Source: Megalopta genalis (Eukaryota; Arthropoda; Insecta; Hymenoptera; Halictidae). Taken from it: a stretch of 64,000 nt of DNA. The notes under the pieces are model-generated. The model was given only the letters and a program-made list of their open reading frames with translations. It did not search any database and was not told where the DNA came from. Shown piece after piece: positions 13,200-26,095 of the stretch (position 1 is its first letter; every line of letters starts with the position of its first letter). The DNA is taken from positions 14,552,501-14,616,500 of the forward strand of contig NC_135016.1 of assembly GCF_051020955.1 (NCBI RefSeq), in the 5' to 3' direction. Both the position numbers and the translations under genes were made by a program.

Positions 13200-14310
13200 G
13201 CAACGATAGGCATGCGCCAACCGACGGTGGTCCTAGTGTTAACAATCACCGACGATGAGTGGCGTCACACGAATCGCGTCGTCCCATCGAACCTCTCGAT
13301 GCCATTGAAAGCACACCGTGATCCGGTTGACAAACAGTTGTATCGTTATAGGGTAGTCGTTGCGACGGCCGCTCAGTGGCCTCATTTTTCCAATAATTCC
13401 ATCAGCCGGGTAGCAGAGGGGCGATCGCGGGGCGGCCTGACGGACGAAGGAGAAGTAGAGACAGACACCCCCCCTCTCCCGTCTAACTGGCAGGTCGTAG
13501 AGCGTGCTCTCGAGCGGCTTTGACATGCAAATTGCCTGACAATGAATTTCGTAAAACCTTTTACCGCGGAGTACGCTCGAGAGGAGCTCAGCTGAAAACG
13601 CTCTCGCGGGCCCGCCCACCCACGCAGAGAGCCTAGCCTCTCCTCCACCGCGGGGGAAGAAGACGCCAGACGACGTCTACCGTATTAATCACTGTCTACC
13701 AGCATCAGGGTGCCGCGCCACCTCTCGACCTCGACGTTCCCGGATCCTCCCGATGCTCGAAAATCAGTTACTATGTCCTGATTCGCAAGCTCATCGCGTA
13801 TACCCGGATCGTGATTAATATGAACGTCGTCCTGGAATAATCGCCGTCGAAACCGAGGGCTGGGACAGGAATAACAGGGGTGGGGCCTGTAACGAGGGAA
13901 ATTGAAGTTTGCGAGACGGTTACACCGCGCGCCGGAATTTCCTCCTGTTCTTAGGAATTCCGCGGCGAGGGTCGATTCCCTGGAACACTGAACCCTGGGA
14001 TTCCCTTTCGCTTTCTGATCTATTCTCGGGGCTGATACATCTTTCATATGAATTACTCGGTTAACCAACCCCGCGTCGGCCGACGCCGAGCCAACTGTGA
14101 TTCTGTGATTCTTGTTCTCGTGTTTCGAATGCGATGGAACGTCCCCGATTTCGTTAGTCTTTGGTTCTTGTTATTGCCACGAGCAGATTTCGACGTCGTC
14201 GGGTCAGCGGTTTTGATAGATTGTTCTTGCGAGCGATCTGGAACGACCATAAGCGACCCTTATTTTTGTGCTTTCGTGCATACTCGTTACTAGACTTTAT
14301 TAGATTCGGA
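13200..14310. other. GC-rich segment, no recognised gene
   Basis: Open frames of 60-127 codons lie on both strands, all overlapping and without recognisable domains. Evenly open reading on both strands points to composition rather than a gene. It directly follows the TTAA element ending at 13132. Confidence 0.35.
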
Positions 14311-15158
14311 CTCGTTATTAGATTTTATGCATTTATGACGAAAATAATTGAATCAGAGGTATAATAGCAAATACATTTAAACAATTCGATAATGTTATTG
14401 TATTAATGATAGATTATTAACAATGTCGAGGAAATAAATAAATATCTATCTAGTTCCTACATTTTGCAATTAGTGAAGACAATTTTTATTTTTCATAAAA
14501 ATCCGCAGTCCGTGGATTATTTATGAAAATATTTAAGTGTAATCTGATCCATTTACGATTTACAGAAATAATGGTTTAATAGAAATGTATCGCAATATTA
14601 GTTAGGGTAAGTTCGGGAGAGTTCAGTCAGCGGGAGAGACCGGTCAGTGTAAATATCTTGAAACGACGACGCCATATGGCGCTGCGCTAAAAGTCGGAAA
14701 ACAATTTAATAAATTGATTGTTGATCACGTATTGTGATCGTCGTGAAATTGTACACTAATCTTGCAAATTGCGTTTAAAGCTTTAGGCGGATCTGAAAGT
14801 TTTTTCACTAATAAATATTCTTAGTAGTAATTGACAGATAGGTAAGTTTATTTACACTATATTTATTTACATTAAATTACTCTATAACCTCAATAATACG
14901 CATGTATTCGTTTCTACTTTATATTAAAAATGCGATCGATCTCTCCCGTAATTCTGGTATAATCCGATCATACTAATCCGGAAGAGTTCGACCACATTGA
15001 TTGTTCCGTCCTTCAACGGAATTTTTATTCTTCTTCTATCCGGTTTTCTTCAAAGCGAATTTGCTTTTTTTTCAAGTTGGAAATAGCTTAATTTCCAAAG
15101 AATTTCGTTTGGCTTAGCCAATACAATGCCTGTATTTCCATAAACAAGTGCAACTGTC

Positions 15159-15590
15159 ATGGTCAGAAAACGCGGAAAGCAACTTGGAAACATTATAAAT
15201 AGTTCAGAGAACATTAAGGCAAAGGAGGACAAGGGAAGTATAAAGAAACATAGGAATGTTTCAATTAAAAGGGGGAAGGATGTAAAGAAACGTAGAAAAC
15301 AATTAGAACAATCATTGAACTCAAGCAGAGATATTCCAGTTTTACAAGAAAGTGACACGTAGTTAGAAGAATGGAACCAAAATGAATCCGTGAGATGCAG
15401 AATGGATGTAGTCGCAAAAATTCTCATATTTGCAATATCCCTTGTGACAGCAACGACTACATCTCACACATTTAAGCCAGTCGTCACTTTTAGTGATTTC
15501 GAAATATATGTAGTATTTCGAAATATGAGAATTTTTGCGATTTATGTAGGAAGCTGAAGAAAAAATAATATAAGAATTACTTTCCTCATT
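15159..15590 (+). mobile_element. pogo/Tigger-like transposase C-terminal remnant with an inverted segment
   Basis: The plus strand from 15159 reads a Lys/Arg-rich frame (VRKRGKQLGN ... RDIPVLQESDT), like the basic tails of pogo-type transposases. At about 15520 the plus strand reads KYENFCDLCRKLKKK and stops, the end of a Cys-rich finger. Between them, the minus strand (about 15400-15510) reads KSDDWLKCVRCSRCCHKGY, then CKYENFCDY, the matching first part of the same finger. The simplest reading is one C-terminal zinc finger with an inverted and partly duplicated middle. The family assignment rests on the W-x-x-C-x-x-C-x-x-x-x-H finger and basic tail, and is moderate at best. Confidence 0.4.
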
Positions 15591-15942
15591 TATAATACTT
15601 TTTATAACCCGGTGATACAGGTGAAATCGTTCACTTACAGTATTTTTGTTCTTTTGCTTGAAAATGATACTATATATTTTAATTTGACGCAAAATATACA
15701 TGTAAAATTACTTAGATATTGCTGTAATTTGATTAATACAATGAAATTCTGTAAAACCACAGCAGTACGATTCTTTTTTCAACAAGTGTTGGCTCTTTTT
15801 TATTAAACATTAATAATTATAATAATAATATAAACTTCATTGTGGTGATTCATCGCATAGATCAAACGTACGAAATCCGAACGAATGTGTAAATCGATAA
15901 TAAAAAGAAACGAGATTCGCGTGCTCGAACCATAGTTAGAAA

Positions 15943-16148
15943 CAGACAGCGAATCTTTATAAACTAAAATAAACATTTACTAAGTCAGCTCTGGGAAACA
16001 GAAATGAAATTAAACTTAATTTTTCCCTTTTAATAATTTTAATAAATCATTAACGACGCAACAATATTCTTAAATACTTACAATATCTTCACAATGTTTT
16101 ATTCCACCGATTCGTTTTTGTCATAAATAATATAAAATCCTCAGTATA
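15943..16148. mobile_element. TAGACTGCGGAT-family MITE, decayed copy
   Basis: The left end CAGACAGCGAATCTTTAT and right end AAAATCCTCAGTATA are degraded family termini. The interior GAAACAGAAATGAAATT and TTTTAATAATTTTAATAAA is typical of the family. A further partial copy starts at 16216 (TAGTCTACAGATCTCTATGC) and fades out near 16380. Confidence 0.5.
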
Positions 16149-18214
16149 GTTATAAGTGTCACATTGATAAACAGGCGTACTGATAGGCAGAATATTTGCA
16201 AGAGATAATAATAATTAGTCTACAGATCTCTATGCAAAATAAACATTTTCCAAGATGATTGGAAGAAACAGAAATGAAATAAAAATAAACTGTTTCTTAA
16301 AATAATTTAAACAATTTGAAAATAGTGAAACAGCATTATGAAATTCTTCTTATGTCTTCAAAACTTTATATTGCAGCTACCAACATAGTAAGTTCTTAAA
16401 TCTCTGTACCAATGCTTAAAATCTCATACTATTCATATACGCTTTTATTTGTCTTTTGTTTAACGAATCTTTTTATATTTTTAGTTTCGTAATGCTTATT
16501 AAATCTTGTCTTTTTCTATACGTGATCCTCTTTTAAATATAATATTTTTTCGCAATTTTCCATTAACCCAGTATTTTTTATCTAGTTTCATTAGAGAAAG
16601 TTTTATCAACATCAACGACTGTGATCTCTTTGATGATTGTGAACTCGCCATGTTAGCGAAACTTGTCTAAATTCTCAGTTATTCACGTTCTAGTGTTGTT
16701 TCAATAATAAAGTTATGCGTGATCTAGCTTATTTGATTGAATTTGTTGCGTTAAAAGAATGGAATGATATCGACTGTGTTAGGCCCCTTGGGAATGCGAC
16801 AGAAGGAGCCAGCTGCAGGATCAATCGGATTTTTCCTTGACTATACACAATGATAGCGGTGGGATGGTTGAATCCCGACTGGCCACGTAATGGGTATCAA
16901 GAGACATCGTTAAGCGCAGATCATTCTCCCGCAAAGTGACTTGGCGCCTCATTTCTACACTATTTCATGTTCTTCTCGGCGAAGTGCGAGAGTTATTTTC
17001 GCTTTGGCTTCTCCCATTTTTAATACCATCGACGCTTGAACAGTGGAACTTTTTAACAAAAATGTAACCGAGTATGCTTAGGATTCTATGTAATTTTATT
17101 TATCAACTTTGTTCAACAGCTTATTTTTTTTTGTTCAACAGTTTCAGGACAGGCACGGAAAGAAACAAAAAAATAAAATGAACTAACTAACTAACGTTAA
17201 TTTTTCTGTAGACCTTAACGAAACATGTGACAATTTAAATTAAATTTCAGGAACTAGATAGTTAAGTGACTATCTAACAGTTATATAACAGATTATTTGA
17301 ATACTAACTGATAGTTGACTGAATAATAATTAATAATAATAATTAATAATAATAATTAATAATAATAATAAAAATTTGTTTCCCGATTTTAAACTCTGAA
17401 GTTTATAAGAGGACTAAATAATTTATTACAAATTTAATCAAATTTCTTCGTTCGTTATTTATGAATAGAGTTGTCTAATAATGAATTTGCAGTGTTACAC
17501 ATTTTCATGTATAATACTCGACAATTTTTCAGACACATTTTAAGCATAATTTCGTATCTACTCTACACTCTAAGAAATAATTTTTGTTAACATGTATAAT
17601 GTAGATGAAATGTCATATAAAAATGATGACTTTTATGTCGTTGCAAATTGTTTACCTTTCTTTTTCGTTTCTTCCTGCTTTAAAAAATGCAAAATGTCAT
17701 AAAATGAACGTTACGGAAATAAAATGAATTTAATGGACTCACATGATATGAGATTATTGAAAGTTTATTGCCTAACTAATTGTAAGGAACTGTAAGAAGC
17801 CCAATATATGTCACAACTTTCAATAAACAAAAAGCAAAATACATTGTTCAAATTTTTATTCTAAGACCATATAAAAAAAACTTAAGAAGAAATTGTTATT
17901 AAAATTTTTACTTTTTTTTATCTTCCCAAAGAATTGCGATCTTTAAAAAAAATTTTCTACTGTCTAACAGACTAGTCTTTCTAGTAATGGTAAATGTAAA
18001 GCTCATGTAAAACGTTGAACAATATTTCTAAAATATCGGAATACAATTATGTTCGAAAACGAAATAAAATCATTGAAATGTATAAACTGCAACGCAAATA
18101 TGACACGGGTCCCCGTGATCCGATAGCTTCCTCTTGCACACATCATTTTCCAATCAAGTGTCACAATTTAGGTGGGAAAGCGCAAAAAATCAAAGAAATT
18201 AACACATACAGCTG

Positions 18215-19579
18215 AGGACCGATCTAGCATTCGATCCCAGGACTGATATCTAAAATAATCCTCGCGGTCGTCCTAATAACTGGCATCGGCGAAATCGCGG
18301 GACGACCCCCAAAAGCATGAAATAATTCTTGACTTCGCTGCTTTCCGATTCTCGTCAGTCTCGTTCTTTCAAAAGCTTCAACTTGATCCGGTAGCCGTGC
18401 GTAGTCAAATGGAATTACGGATCCTCCGTTTCCCTTCATTGTCAGTTTTCCTCCTCTCCATCGCTTATTCCCAAGCCGTATTTCGCGAATTTATCTTTGA
18501 ATTTTCTTTACTCGTTTTAACCCCCGTAAACCTGCCCGCCCCCCGCCTGTATTTTCCCTTCAGTCCCGTCTTAAACTCGTTCCATTGTATCATTCCTCGT
18601 TCTATCGTTACTTACGAGCCCAGCCTCCACCTCCGCCCCATACTCCTCTTTCCCGTTTTCCTCTCGCGTTTCTTCCCGACCCTCTCTCCACCAGCCCGGT
18701 TTCTCACAATCAATCCGTCCCATTCGCCGCGCAGACCTCTTTCCTCCACTTTTCTTCCCCATTCGTTCCGTATTTCTTTCGCATACACGTCTTTACGCCA
18801 CTTTCCACTCCTTCTCCCACCGCTATCGGTCTTTCCATCCCCGTGGCCCCCTCCGCGGCCGACCTCTCGGCCACCCCACCAGCGTCCGCCGGCAAGGGTG
18901 CTGTAAGGCTATGTCAGTGCACGTATCGCTATAGATCGCGATGGAGCCCGCGGGAAGGAGGGAGCCGGAGAAGGAGAAGGAGGTGGCGGAGAAGATAGTA
19001 GGTTGAGGTAGATGGATGCCAAGGAGTGGGGAGGAATGGGGGATAAACCATGATGTCGTTGATTAATACGGTTTACCAGTAAGTGTAACGGAGTGTGCAG
19101 AACGCGTCTCCGCCCCACCACGTCGCCCCGGCTTCTCCTTGCCCTCCTCCGCGGCCTCCTACAGCAGCTTCTACGCGCTGCCAGCCGAGGGTAGCAGAAC
19201 CCACCACCCTCGTAGGAACCGTTGAACCAACCCGGAGCCACGTGCCGATCAATGGCGTCTTGCCTCTGGTTGGTCGAGCCAGGAACAACCCCCTCGCGTC
19301 CTAGCATCGCGCTCTCCCTTCTGCCACCTGGTCACCGCCACCGTTCCTCTCCGTCCAACGGAGTCCGCGTTCTGGTTACCATCGCCCCTCGTCCTCTATC
19401 TCTATCCCCGGCAAACAGATTTTCCCCTCTTTGGCCCGCTATCCTCTTTCATCTTCTTCTATTACATCCCCTTCCTGAAATAGATTTCCTTTCTTCCCTC
19501 TTGCTCCACCTTATCAACCGGCTCCACGGTCTTTATCGCCACTTGACGTCGCCGTCTTCTCTCCCACTGCACCTTGCCC

Positions 19580-19617
<38 letters not shown>

Positions 19618-20400
19618 TCTTCATTCTCTACTTCTCCATCTCTCGTCCACTCGCTTCCAATTTCTCTCTTTCTTTCTCTCTCTTTTTCTCTCGTCCACTC
19701 TCTTGCAATCTCTTTCTCTCTTCCATTTGTTTTCTTTATCTTTCGTTCAATCTCTTTTTCTCTTTAACTTTCTCTCTCTCTCTCTCTCTCTCTCACTCAT
19801 CCACTCTCTTCCACTCGTTTTCTTTGTCTCTCGTTCAATCTCTTTTTCTCTTTAACTTTCTCTCTCTCTATTTATCCTGCTGTCTTTCTTTCTCTCTCTG
19901 TCTGTTTCTTTCTCTATTTCTCTCTGTCTCTCTTTATTTCTCTATTTATCTCTCTCTCTCTCTCTCTTACACTCACTATCTCTTCATTTCTCTCTTCGTA
20001 TCTCTCTCTTTCTCTCTCTCCCTTTCCCTCTCTACATCTCTTTTTTTCTCCATCTCTCTCTCTCTTCTCCCTCTCGTGCAACCCCAGCTCGCCGCGCGGT
20101 CCGCGCGAGCCTCTCCTCCTTTTTGCAGATACAGACCTCACCGCGTATATACTTGCGAGGAGGGTTGATCCCATAAGAGAGGGCGAGCTTTTCTTATGAG
20201 GAGCATTGATTGCCAACAACCCCTTCCGCTGCCGCTACCCCCAGCGGAGTTTCTCTCGATGCGGTCTTCCTCTTCCCTTCTTCCGCGCGCCGTCCCCCGC
20301 CACGCCGCGCCGCCTTGCCTACTGTCCTCCCAGCCGCATGATATCAGGGTGTCTTCGTTTTTAGATCCGCGCTTTGTTTAAAACTACGTCAACTCCCCCG
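18215..20400. other. GC- and pyrimidine-rich region, possible distant regulatory or promoter DNA
   Basis: Highest GC block of the left half. Long frames (169, 181 and 137 codons) are Pro/Ser/Leu/Arg-rich, overlap on both strands and lack domains. Could hold an unrecognised 5' exon or promoter; I cannot decide from sequence. From 16380 to 18200 and from 20910 to 22340 I see AT-rich sequence without genes. Confidence 0.3.
19572..20080 (+). repeat. Long polypyrimidine (CT)n tract
   Basis: About 500 bases of nearly pure C/T on the plus strand (CTCTCTCTTTCTCTCTC with CATT or CGTT interruptions). Open frames across it encode Leu/Ser/Phe repeats and are artefacts of composition. Such tracts can form triplex or H-DNA structures. 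GC-rich unique sequence flanks both sides. Confidence 0.9.
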
Positions 20401-20694
20401 CGGTGTCGTTACTCGGATTGCTTAGCGGAAACTGTTCCCGGCGGATAACTGATGCCATGAGAGTTCGCTGATAGCGTATTTAGTGTTATACACGGTGAGA
20501 AAAATGAAACGGACGCTTATTGGGTTTATAGTAGGGTGAGGTGTTCCGTGAACGAATTTTTGGGCGGCGCGATTGTTGAGATGATGATCTTTATTTTATT
20601 CTGTGAATGATGTTGCCAGCGAACTGTTCTAATACTTGGAGTGAGTTTGTAGATTTTTGAACAGAATTTTAGCATTTTTTTATAGTTATCGGTT

Positions 20695-20910
20695 TCTAAT
20701 TATCGGTGGTTTTACTATTCTCTTTGATATCCATAATATTTTTTGATAGCCATAATATTTTTTGATGGTTATAATATTTTCTGATGGCTATAATATTTTA
20801 TATTATTTGACGGTTATAATATTTTTAGAAATTTATAACATTTTTTGATAGTTATAATAGTTTTGATGATTATAATATTTTTTGAAATTTATAATATTTT
20901 ATAATAGACC
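20695..20910. repeat. Degenerate TTTTTGATGGTTATAATA repeat
   Basis: About nine imperfect units of 20-26 bp built on GATGGTTATAATATTTTTT, with no coding content. Confidence 0.7.
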
Positions 20911-22341
20911 TACTGTAGAAATTTCAATGTAAAAAGAATATAATAATCGTCACTTTTTTATATAATATGTGAAATGTGTTCATTCACTGGATGTTTATTT
21001 ATTCATTCATTGGATGTAAACTTTTCTTGTGATTTTTTGGAATGTAAACTTTTATTATTTATCGATGGTGGTCTTTAACTTTTGAAGTGGAATGGTGTTT
21101 ATGGACTTATGACTTATAAAAACGAATGTCAAGATGAATATATTCGCGTGCTACATAATAACCACCAGGATCGTATAATATAAAAAATTGAAGTAATATT
21201 TCAAAGGATCAGTAAAGAAGACAAAAATGCCAAGAAAAAGTATTTGCATGTATGCTGACATGCATACGTTTTTAATATTCACAAGAAAAACGTTGTCCAA
21301 GAGAGACATAAATGAAATTAGAACGAGTAAATGAATAGAATGAATAGAATGAATAAATTCATTCAATATTTTGCATGTTCCATGCAAAAATGGAAGTTCC
21401 AAGTGAATTTTGTTGGTACATATATTTATTAATCTTTATGCGCTCCTTACAATACTTTATCCGTTGCTGTTGTATATGTAAACACAATCTATCAAGTACT
21501 AAAAACGATTACAATGCATTGCTTTAGAAAAATGACATGATTGCATTAATCTAGATTTTCATTGTGATTTCAATAATTCTAGTAAACTAGGAAATTGTAT
21601 GCTATTAACATAATCTGCGATGGAAAACTTATAATGTTAAACCAATAAATTATGCTTCAACAAACATGTTGCTTAGAGGAGTCATTTTCCAATCATCATG
21701 ATCTTGACTTATATTATCAAAATCACCAAATTAAATCATGTACCAATTTTATCAAATCACGTCTTGTGTGACGAACAAAAGGTTTTTTTTTATCGTTCGT
21801 TATCTGTTAACAATTAATATCGAATAATTTTTATGAGTAAATTGTACCTATAAAACATTGGACTGGATCTAGATTAGTTATTATAGATTAGTTATTATAA
21901 TTTTACCAAACCATCAATATTATGTTTTCCCTACGGTTGAAGCAAAATTTAATACTTGTCAGTCCTAAATCAAATTAATATTGATATCTTGTTTATAAAA
22001 TGAGCTCATTTATCCGACGCATTGGATATTTTCTAGATATTACACGACGTAGTTAGCAAAATAAATATAAAATATAACAATATATTCTCTTGTTTTCCTT
22101 TTTATTTTCTCTACCTTCTCTTTTCCCTTTTCCTGCCTTACAGTATTGCACATGTCGCACTATTTCACACTACTTTAACACTACGTTAACGCTACATTAA
22201 CACTATTTCATGCTGTAGCTTCATATCAGCCACAAATCCACCAAATCAGGTAACAGCGTAAATCAAAATGTAGATAAAAGTGATAAAATTAATTTTACTT
22301 CGCTTTATAGAAGGATGTATCCTTCGAGTAATCGTTATTAT

Positions 22342-22544
22342 CGAACTACGAATCTCTGTATGCAACAGAAAAATTTTCTAACTCAATTGGATGAACCAGA
22401 TATTAAATAAAAATGTATATCTTCTATTAATAACATTAACAAATTGGAAAGGAGATAACAAGGTTCTTAAATTTTTCTAATATATTTCCATTTTCATATT
22501 TTTTCAAGTAATTTTTATCGTAAATGCATGAAATCCGTGGTCTA
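22342..22544. mobile_element. TAGACTGCGGAT-family MITE, decayed copy
   Basis: Ends AACTACGAATCTCTGTATGC and GAAATCCGTGGTCTA. Flanks cgttattatc and agttattatt are similar, in line with a decayed 10-bp duplication. Confidence 0.55.
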
Positions 22545-23510
22545 GTTATTATTATTAACATTTCTGCAAGACTAATCGATTTCATAAGTAAAAATAAAAA
22601 TAAAATAATTGAAGAAGAATGAACCATCCAATATAGCAAGAATCTTCAGTTAACTGTCGGTTGATGACAATTTTAAACGATTTTAATTTTATTTAAATTG
22701 AAATTATTACAAGCATAAAAGTATAAAATATAATATAAAATCAAAGGGTGTGTGGTCAGCCAAATTGATACCTAAAATAAAATATCTGTTATTCCACCGT
22801 CAATGAAATGTTCATTACTTAACTTCAAAAGTTAACACCCAATCAAATACCTTGCCACTAAAATTTAAAAAACATTCAAAAGTTGTAGTCAACCGACTTG
22901 TCTGTGTCAATTGTTGTACGCTAAGCTCATAAGTCACATCATCTTTATCTTCTTTTTCTTCCTTCTTCTTCTTTTTTTATTTCTTTTTATTCACGAAATA
23001 GTGTTAAACTATAAATCACAATTTAAATCGATAAACCAATTTAGCGAATCTTTGTGCAGATAGATTGTAAATTACTTCAAGGAAAATAAGAAAAGAATTA
23101 ATGTCCATATAATAGTAATGGAAATAGTAACGAAAGGAGATGGTAGTAGAAGATATTGTAATCGAATAGTTCGATCGAAAATTCTCGCTGGCTGTGCTTG
23201 CCGTGTTTCAAACTAATTACGAATATATCAGGGAGCACATGCTGCCGATCAATCCTGTCCTTTGTTCACCGCGTGCAATTCAACGCTCAATTGCTATTAG
23301 ATGTTAGTAATCCAGTAAATCTCTCTGATAGGTTCACCATAGCCTTTGATCACTGAGTTGATTCAAGGGATCCCTTAAGTGAACACCTGATCCTTTGCAA
23401 CATACTATATCGGGTGCGCCACAGAGAGTTTGGTTATAGTAAGTTAGACGTGTCATAAAACTGACCGTAATCTGACTGGAGAATCATCGCCTAACGCGAT
23501 TATCAGGCAA

Positions 23511-23790
23511 ATGGAAAAAATTGGAAATGCTGAAAATTGAAAGTTAAATTAAAACCATTGGAATTACCTAATTTACTACGAGAAACACAAATAAATAAAC
23601 AACACGATGGAAGAAATGGAAATGCTAAAAATTGAAAATTAAATTAAAACTGCTGGAATTGCCTAATATACTACGAGAAACACACAGAAATAAATAAATA
23701 ACACGATGGAAAAAATGGAAATGCTGAAAATTGAAAGGTAAGTTTAAAGCGTCAGAATATACTGCGAAAAATATAAATAAATGTATAAAG
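23511..23790. repeat. About 98-bp tandem repeat, nearly three units
   Basis: Units start near 23511, 23606 and 23706 with AATGGAAATGCTGAAAATTG and carry TACTACGAGAAACACA and AACACGATGGA. The last unit is diverged and truncated. Confidence 0.8.
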
Positions 23791-24757
23791 GAAATTATAA
23801 TATTTAATTACGATAAATAAAATGAAGTAGATAATAATGGACAATTTATACATTAGGCATCCGGAGAAGTTTTTATGGTTTGATTTTGGAAGATTATATT
23901 TTCTTTATAGTAACTTTATATTTTCTTAATATTTTTGTGTATTTACACATTTTGAATTATATGTTTTTATATTTAAACATTTGAGATTGTATATTCTGTT
24001 AATACGTTTTTATATTTGTGTCTTTTTTCTTTTGTTTCAGCATAAGAATTCCAAAACTTCCGACTTTATTAATATCAAGCATAACTAATAATAATTAAAA
24101 GATTTTAGATCTTTGCAATTTAGCAACAATGATTACATCTGGTAAAAGGGAGGAGTCTCGCCACCTTAAAAATAAATATTATAAAAAAATAGTACCTATA
24201 TGTAACTTTATAGTAAGCGACGTTGTTGATAAATTTTAAATGTTTTACGTAACTATAAAAACAGCAAAAAGGGTCGATATGATTGAAACAAATGATTACA
24301 AGGTTAATCTTTTATAACACATTCACTCATGTTTTAAATATGTGCATGTATAATAATAATACTTTTACCAAGTTTAATGTTACTTTTCCAGAATTGAGGA
24401 ATACTTATTTTTTTTTACAATATTTACAATATTCACAATTACATTTAAATATATCGTAAAACTGTTATCGAAAAATGTTGTAAAAACTTATATCGAATAC
24501 AAGCTATGTTATTATATTATTAAGAAATGATTTTTCAAACGTAACAATAGATACTTCGAATGAAACCAGAGCAAATTATTGCTCCATTATTTTTATTAAC
24601 ACATACTCTAATATTCTTTCTTCAATAAAGAATAAATTAACAAATTATCTACAACTTCTCCGTCGAGTCACAGACATTCTAATCTCGTTATTCCAGTTCA
24701 CTTATTAAAATAATAATAATATAATAGTTTTGTAGCATATAATACTTATTGATAACG

Positions 24758-24966
24758 AGACTGCGGATCTTTATGCAATATAAAAATTGTCCAAGTCAAT
24801 TGTAAGAAACAAAAATTGAAAAAGACTAAAATGATTTCTTTAAATATTTTTAATAATTGTAGCAAGTCAAAAATAGTGCAATAACGTTATTAAATTCTTC
24901 TAACGTCTTCGGTCTTTTGTATTTCACCTGCTCATTTTTATTACAAACACATCGAATCCGCAGTCT
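24758..24966. mobile_element. TAGACTGCGGAT-family MITE (209 bp)
   Basis: Ends AGACTGCGGATCTTTATGCA and AATCCGCAGTCT. ATTGATAACG lies directly before the left end and again two bases after the right end, a probable target duplication. The interior resembles the copies at 4365 and 22342 (AATTGTAAGAAAC, TTTTAATAAT). Confidence 0.7.
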
Positions 24967-25596
24967 ATATTGATAACGATTCGAAAGAATGCGTGATTAA
25001 TTGTCACTTCGGGATAGGAATGAAAGAGGCGAGATAAAGAGAATGATCAGACACGTTTTTATCACGAGAGAACAAGTTTATTCGATAATTCACTACCCAC
25101 AGTTCAGTCTACATAATAGTCGCTAGTCTGTAACATACTGTTATTAGATTATCGTGATTAGCACTGAAAATTCACTGGGATGTAATATACAGGTCTCTAC
25201 TAGTTATCTACGTGTCCTCCGTCGTCGTGTCTCTGTTTCATAATTCTGAAGAACAACGGTAATCGTATCGCAACGCAAACGAAATGATCGTTACCGTTAC
25301 GATATTAGCATAGTTGAGGGGGATGGGGCGGAGGTGGGGATGTTAAACTGGTTTCACTCTATAATGAATCTGTACAGTCGTTCACGGAGTTTTCGTACCA
25401 TTGTTCCTCGGCTGCTGGTTCTACACGCTCGATACGAATTCTACGATTAACGCTGCTCGCGCAAGAACCTCCCCCTTGACTTTTGTTCGATCTCGTTCGA
25501 TGGATCGTTGACAATTGTTTCGTAAGGCATGCACGAATAGCCGTCGACACGCGGTTCATCGCTAGTTAACGTATCATCTCGTTGGATCGTCTAACG

Positions 25597-25846
25597 CAGG
25601 GCTCGGAATTAACCGGCACGCAACACGAGGATCGCGACGGCTACGCCTCCTGAGTCCCGTCGCGCGACTCGCTCCCCGATTATCGCCCGAATGCTATACA
25701 CGCGCGCATATAAAGCAACAGGCGCACGCGCCGGAGGTGCTCCGAGTCGAAGCAGGCGACCACGGGGAGCGAGACGCGCGATGGGAGTCTGGAGGTGTGT
25801 AGTCCTCGCGACCTGAATGTTGCGTGCCGGTTAATTCCGTGCCCTG
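25597..25846. mobile_element. hAT-type MITE (250 bp) with 8-bp target duplication
   Basis: Terminal inverted repeats CAGGGCTCGGAATTAACCGG and the reverse complement CCGGTTAATTCCGTGCCCTG. Flanking octamers are gtctaacg (25589-25596) and gcctaacg (25847-25854), seven of eight identical. CAGGG ends and 8-bp duplications are hAT hallmarks. The inside is GC-rich and has no transposase. Confidence 0.82.
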
Positions 25847-25909
25847 GCCTAACGCGATCGTAAACGATCTTGATCTTCCCACAAGGCATTGGAAACTGGA
25901 GATTTCTTG

Positions 25910-26095
25910 TCTGACTGCGGATCTTGATGCAAAATTCAAATCTCCCGAAACAATTGTAACAAAACTTTTGAAAAGTTTTAAATTGAGGAAAAAATTTCAA
26001 GAAAATAACAATATTATTACATTGTTCCTACGCGTCTTCGGAGTTTTATATATATTTCCGTTGCTCAGATTTCATATTAAAATCCGCAGTCTAAT
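25910..26095. mobile_element. TAGACTGCGGAT-family MITE beside the hAT MITE
   Basis: Ends GACTGCGGATCTTGATGCAA and TTAAAATCCGCAGTCTA. The interior reads AACAATTGTAACAAAAC and is non-coding. It lies about 60 bases from the hAT MITE at 25597. Confidence 0.62.

Noticed and set aside
18397..18906. 169-codon open frame, plus strand
   Set aside because: Pro/Ser/Arg/Phe-rich without any domain. Overlapping frames are open on both strands, so GC and pyrimidine composition explains it.
19222..20168. Long Leu/Ser/Phe frames in the CT tract
   Set aside because: Pure consequence of CTCTCT and TTTCTC repeats; no start context or domain.
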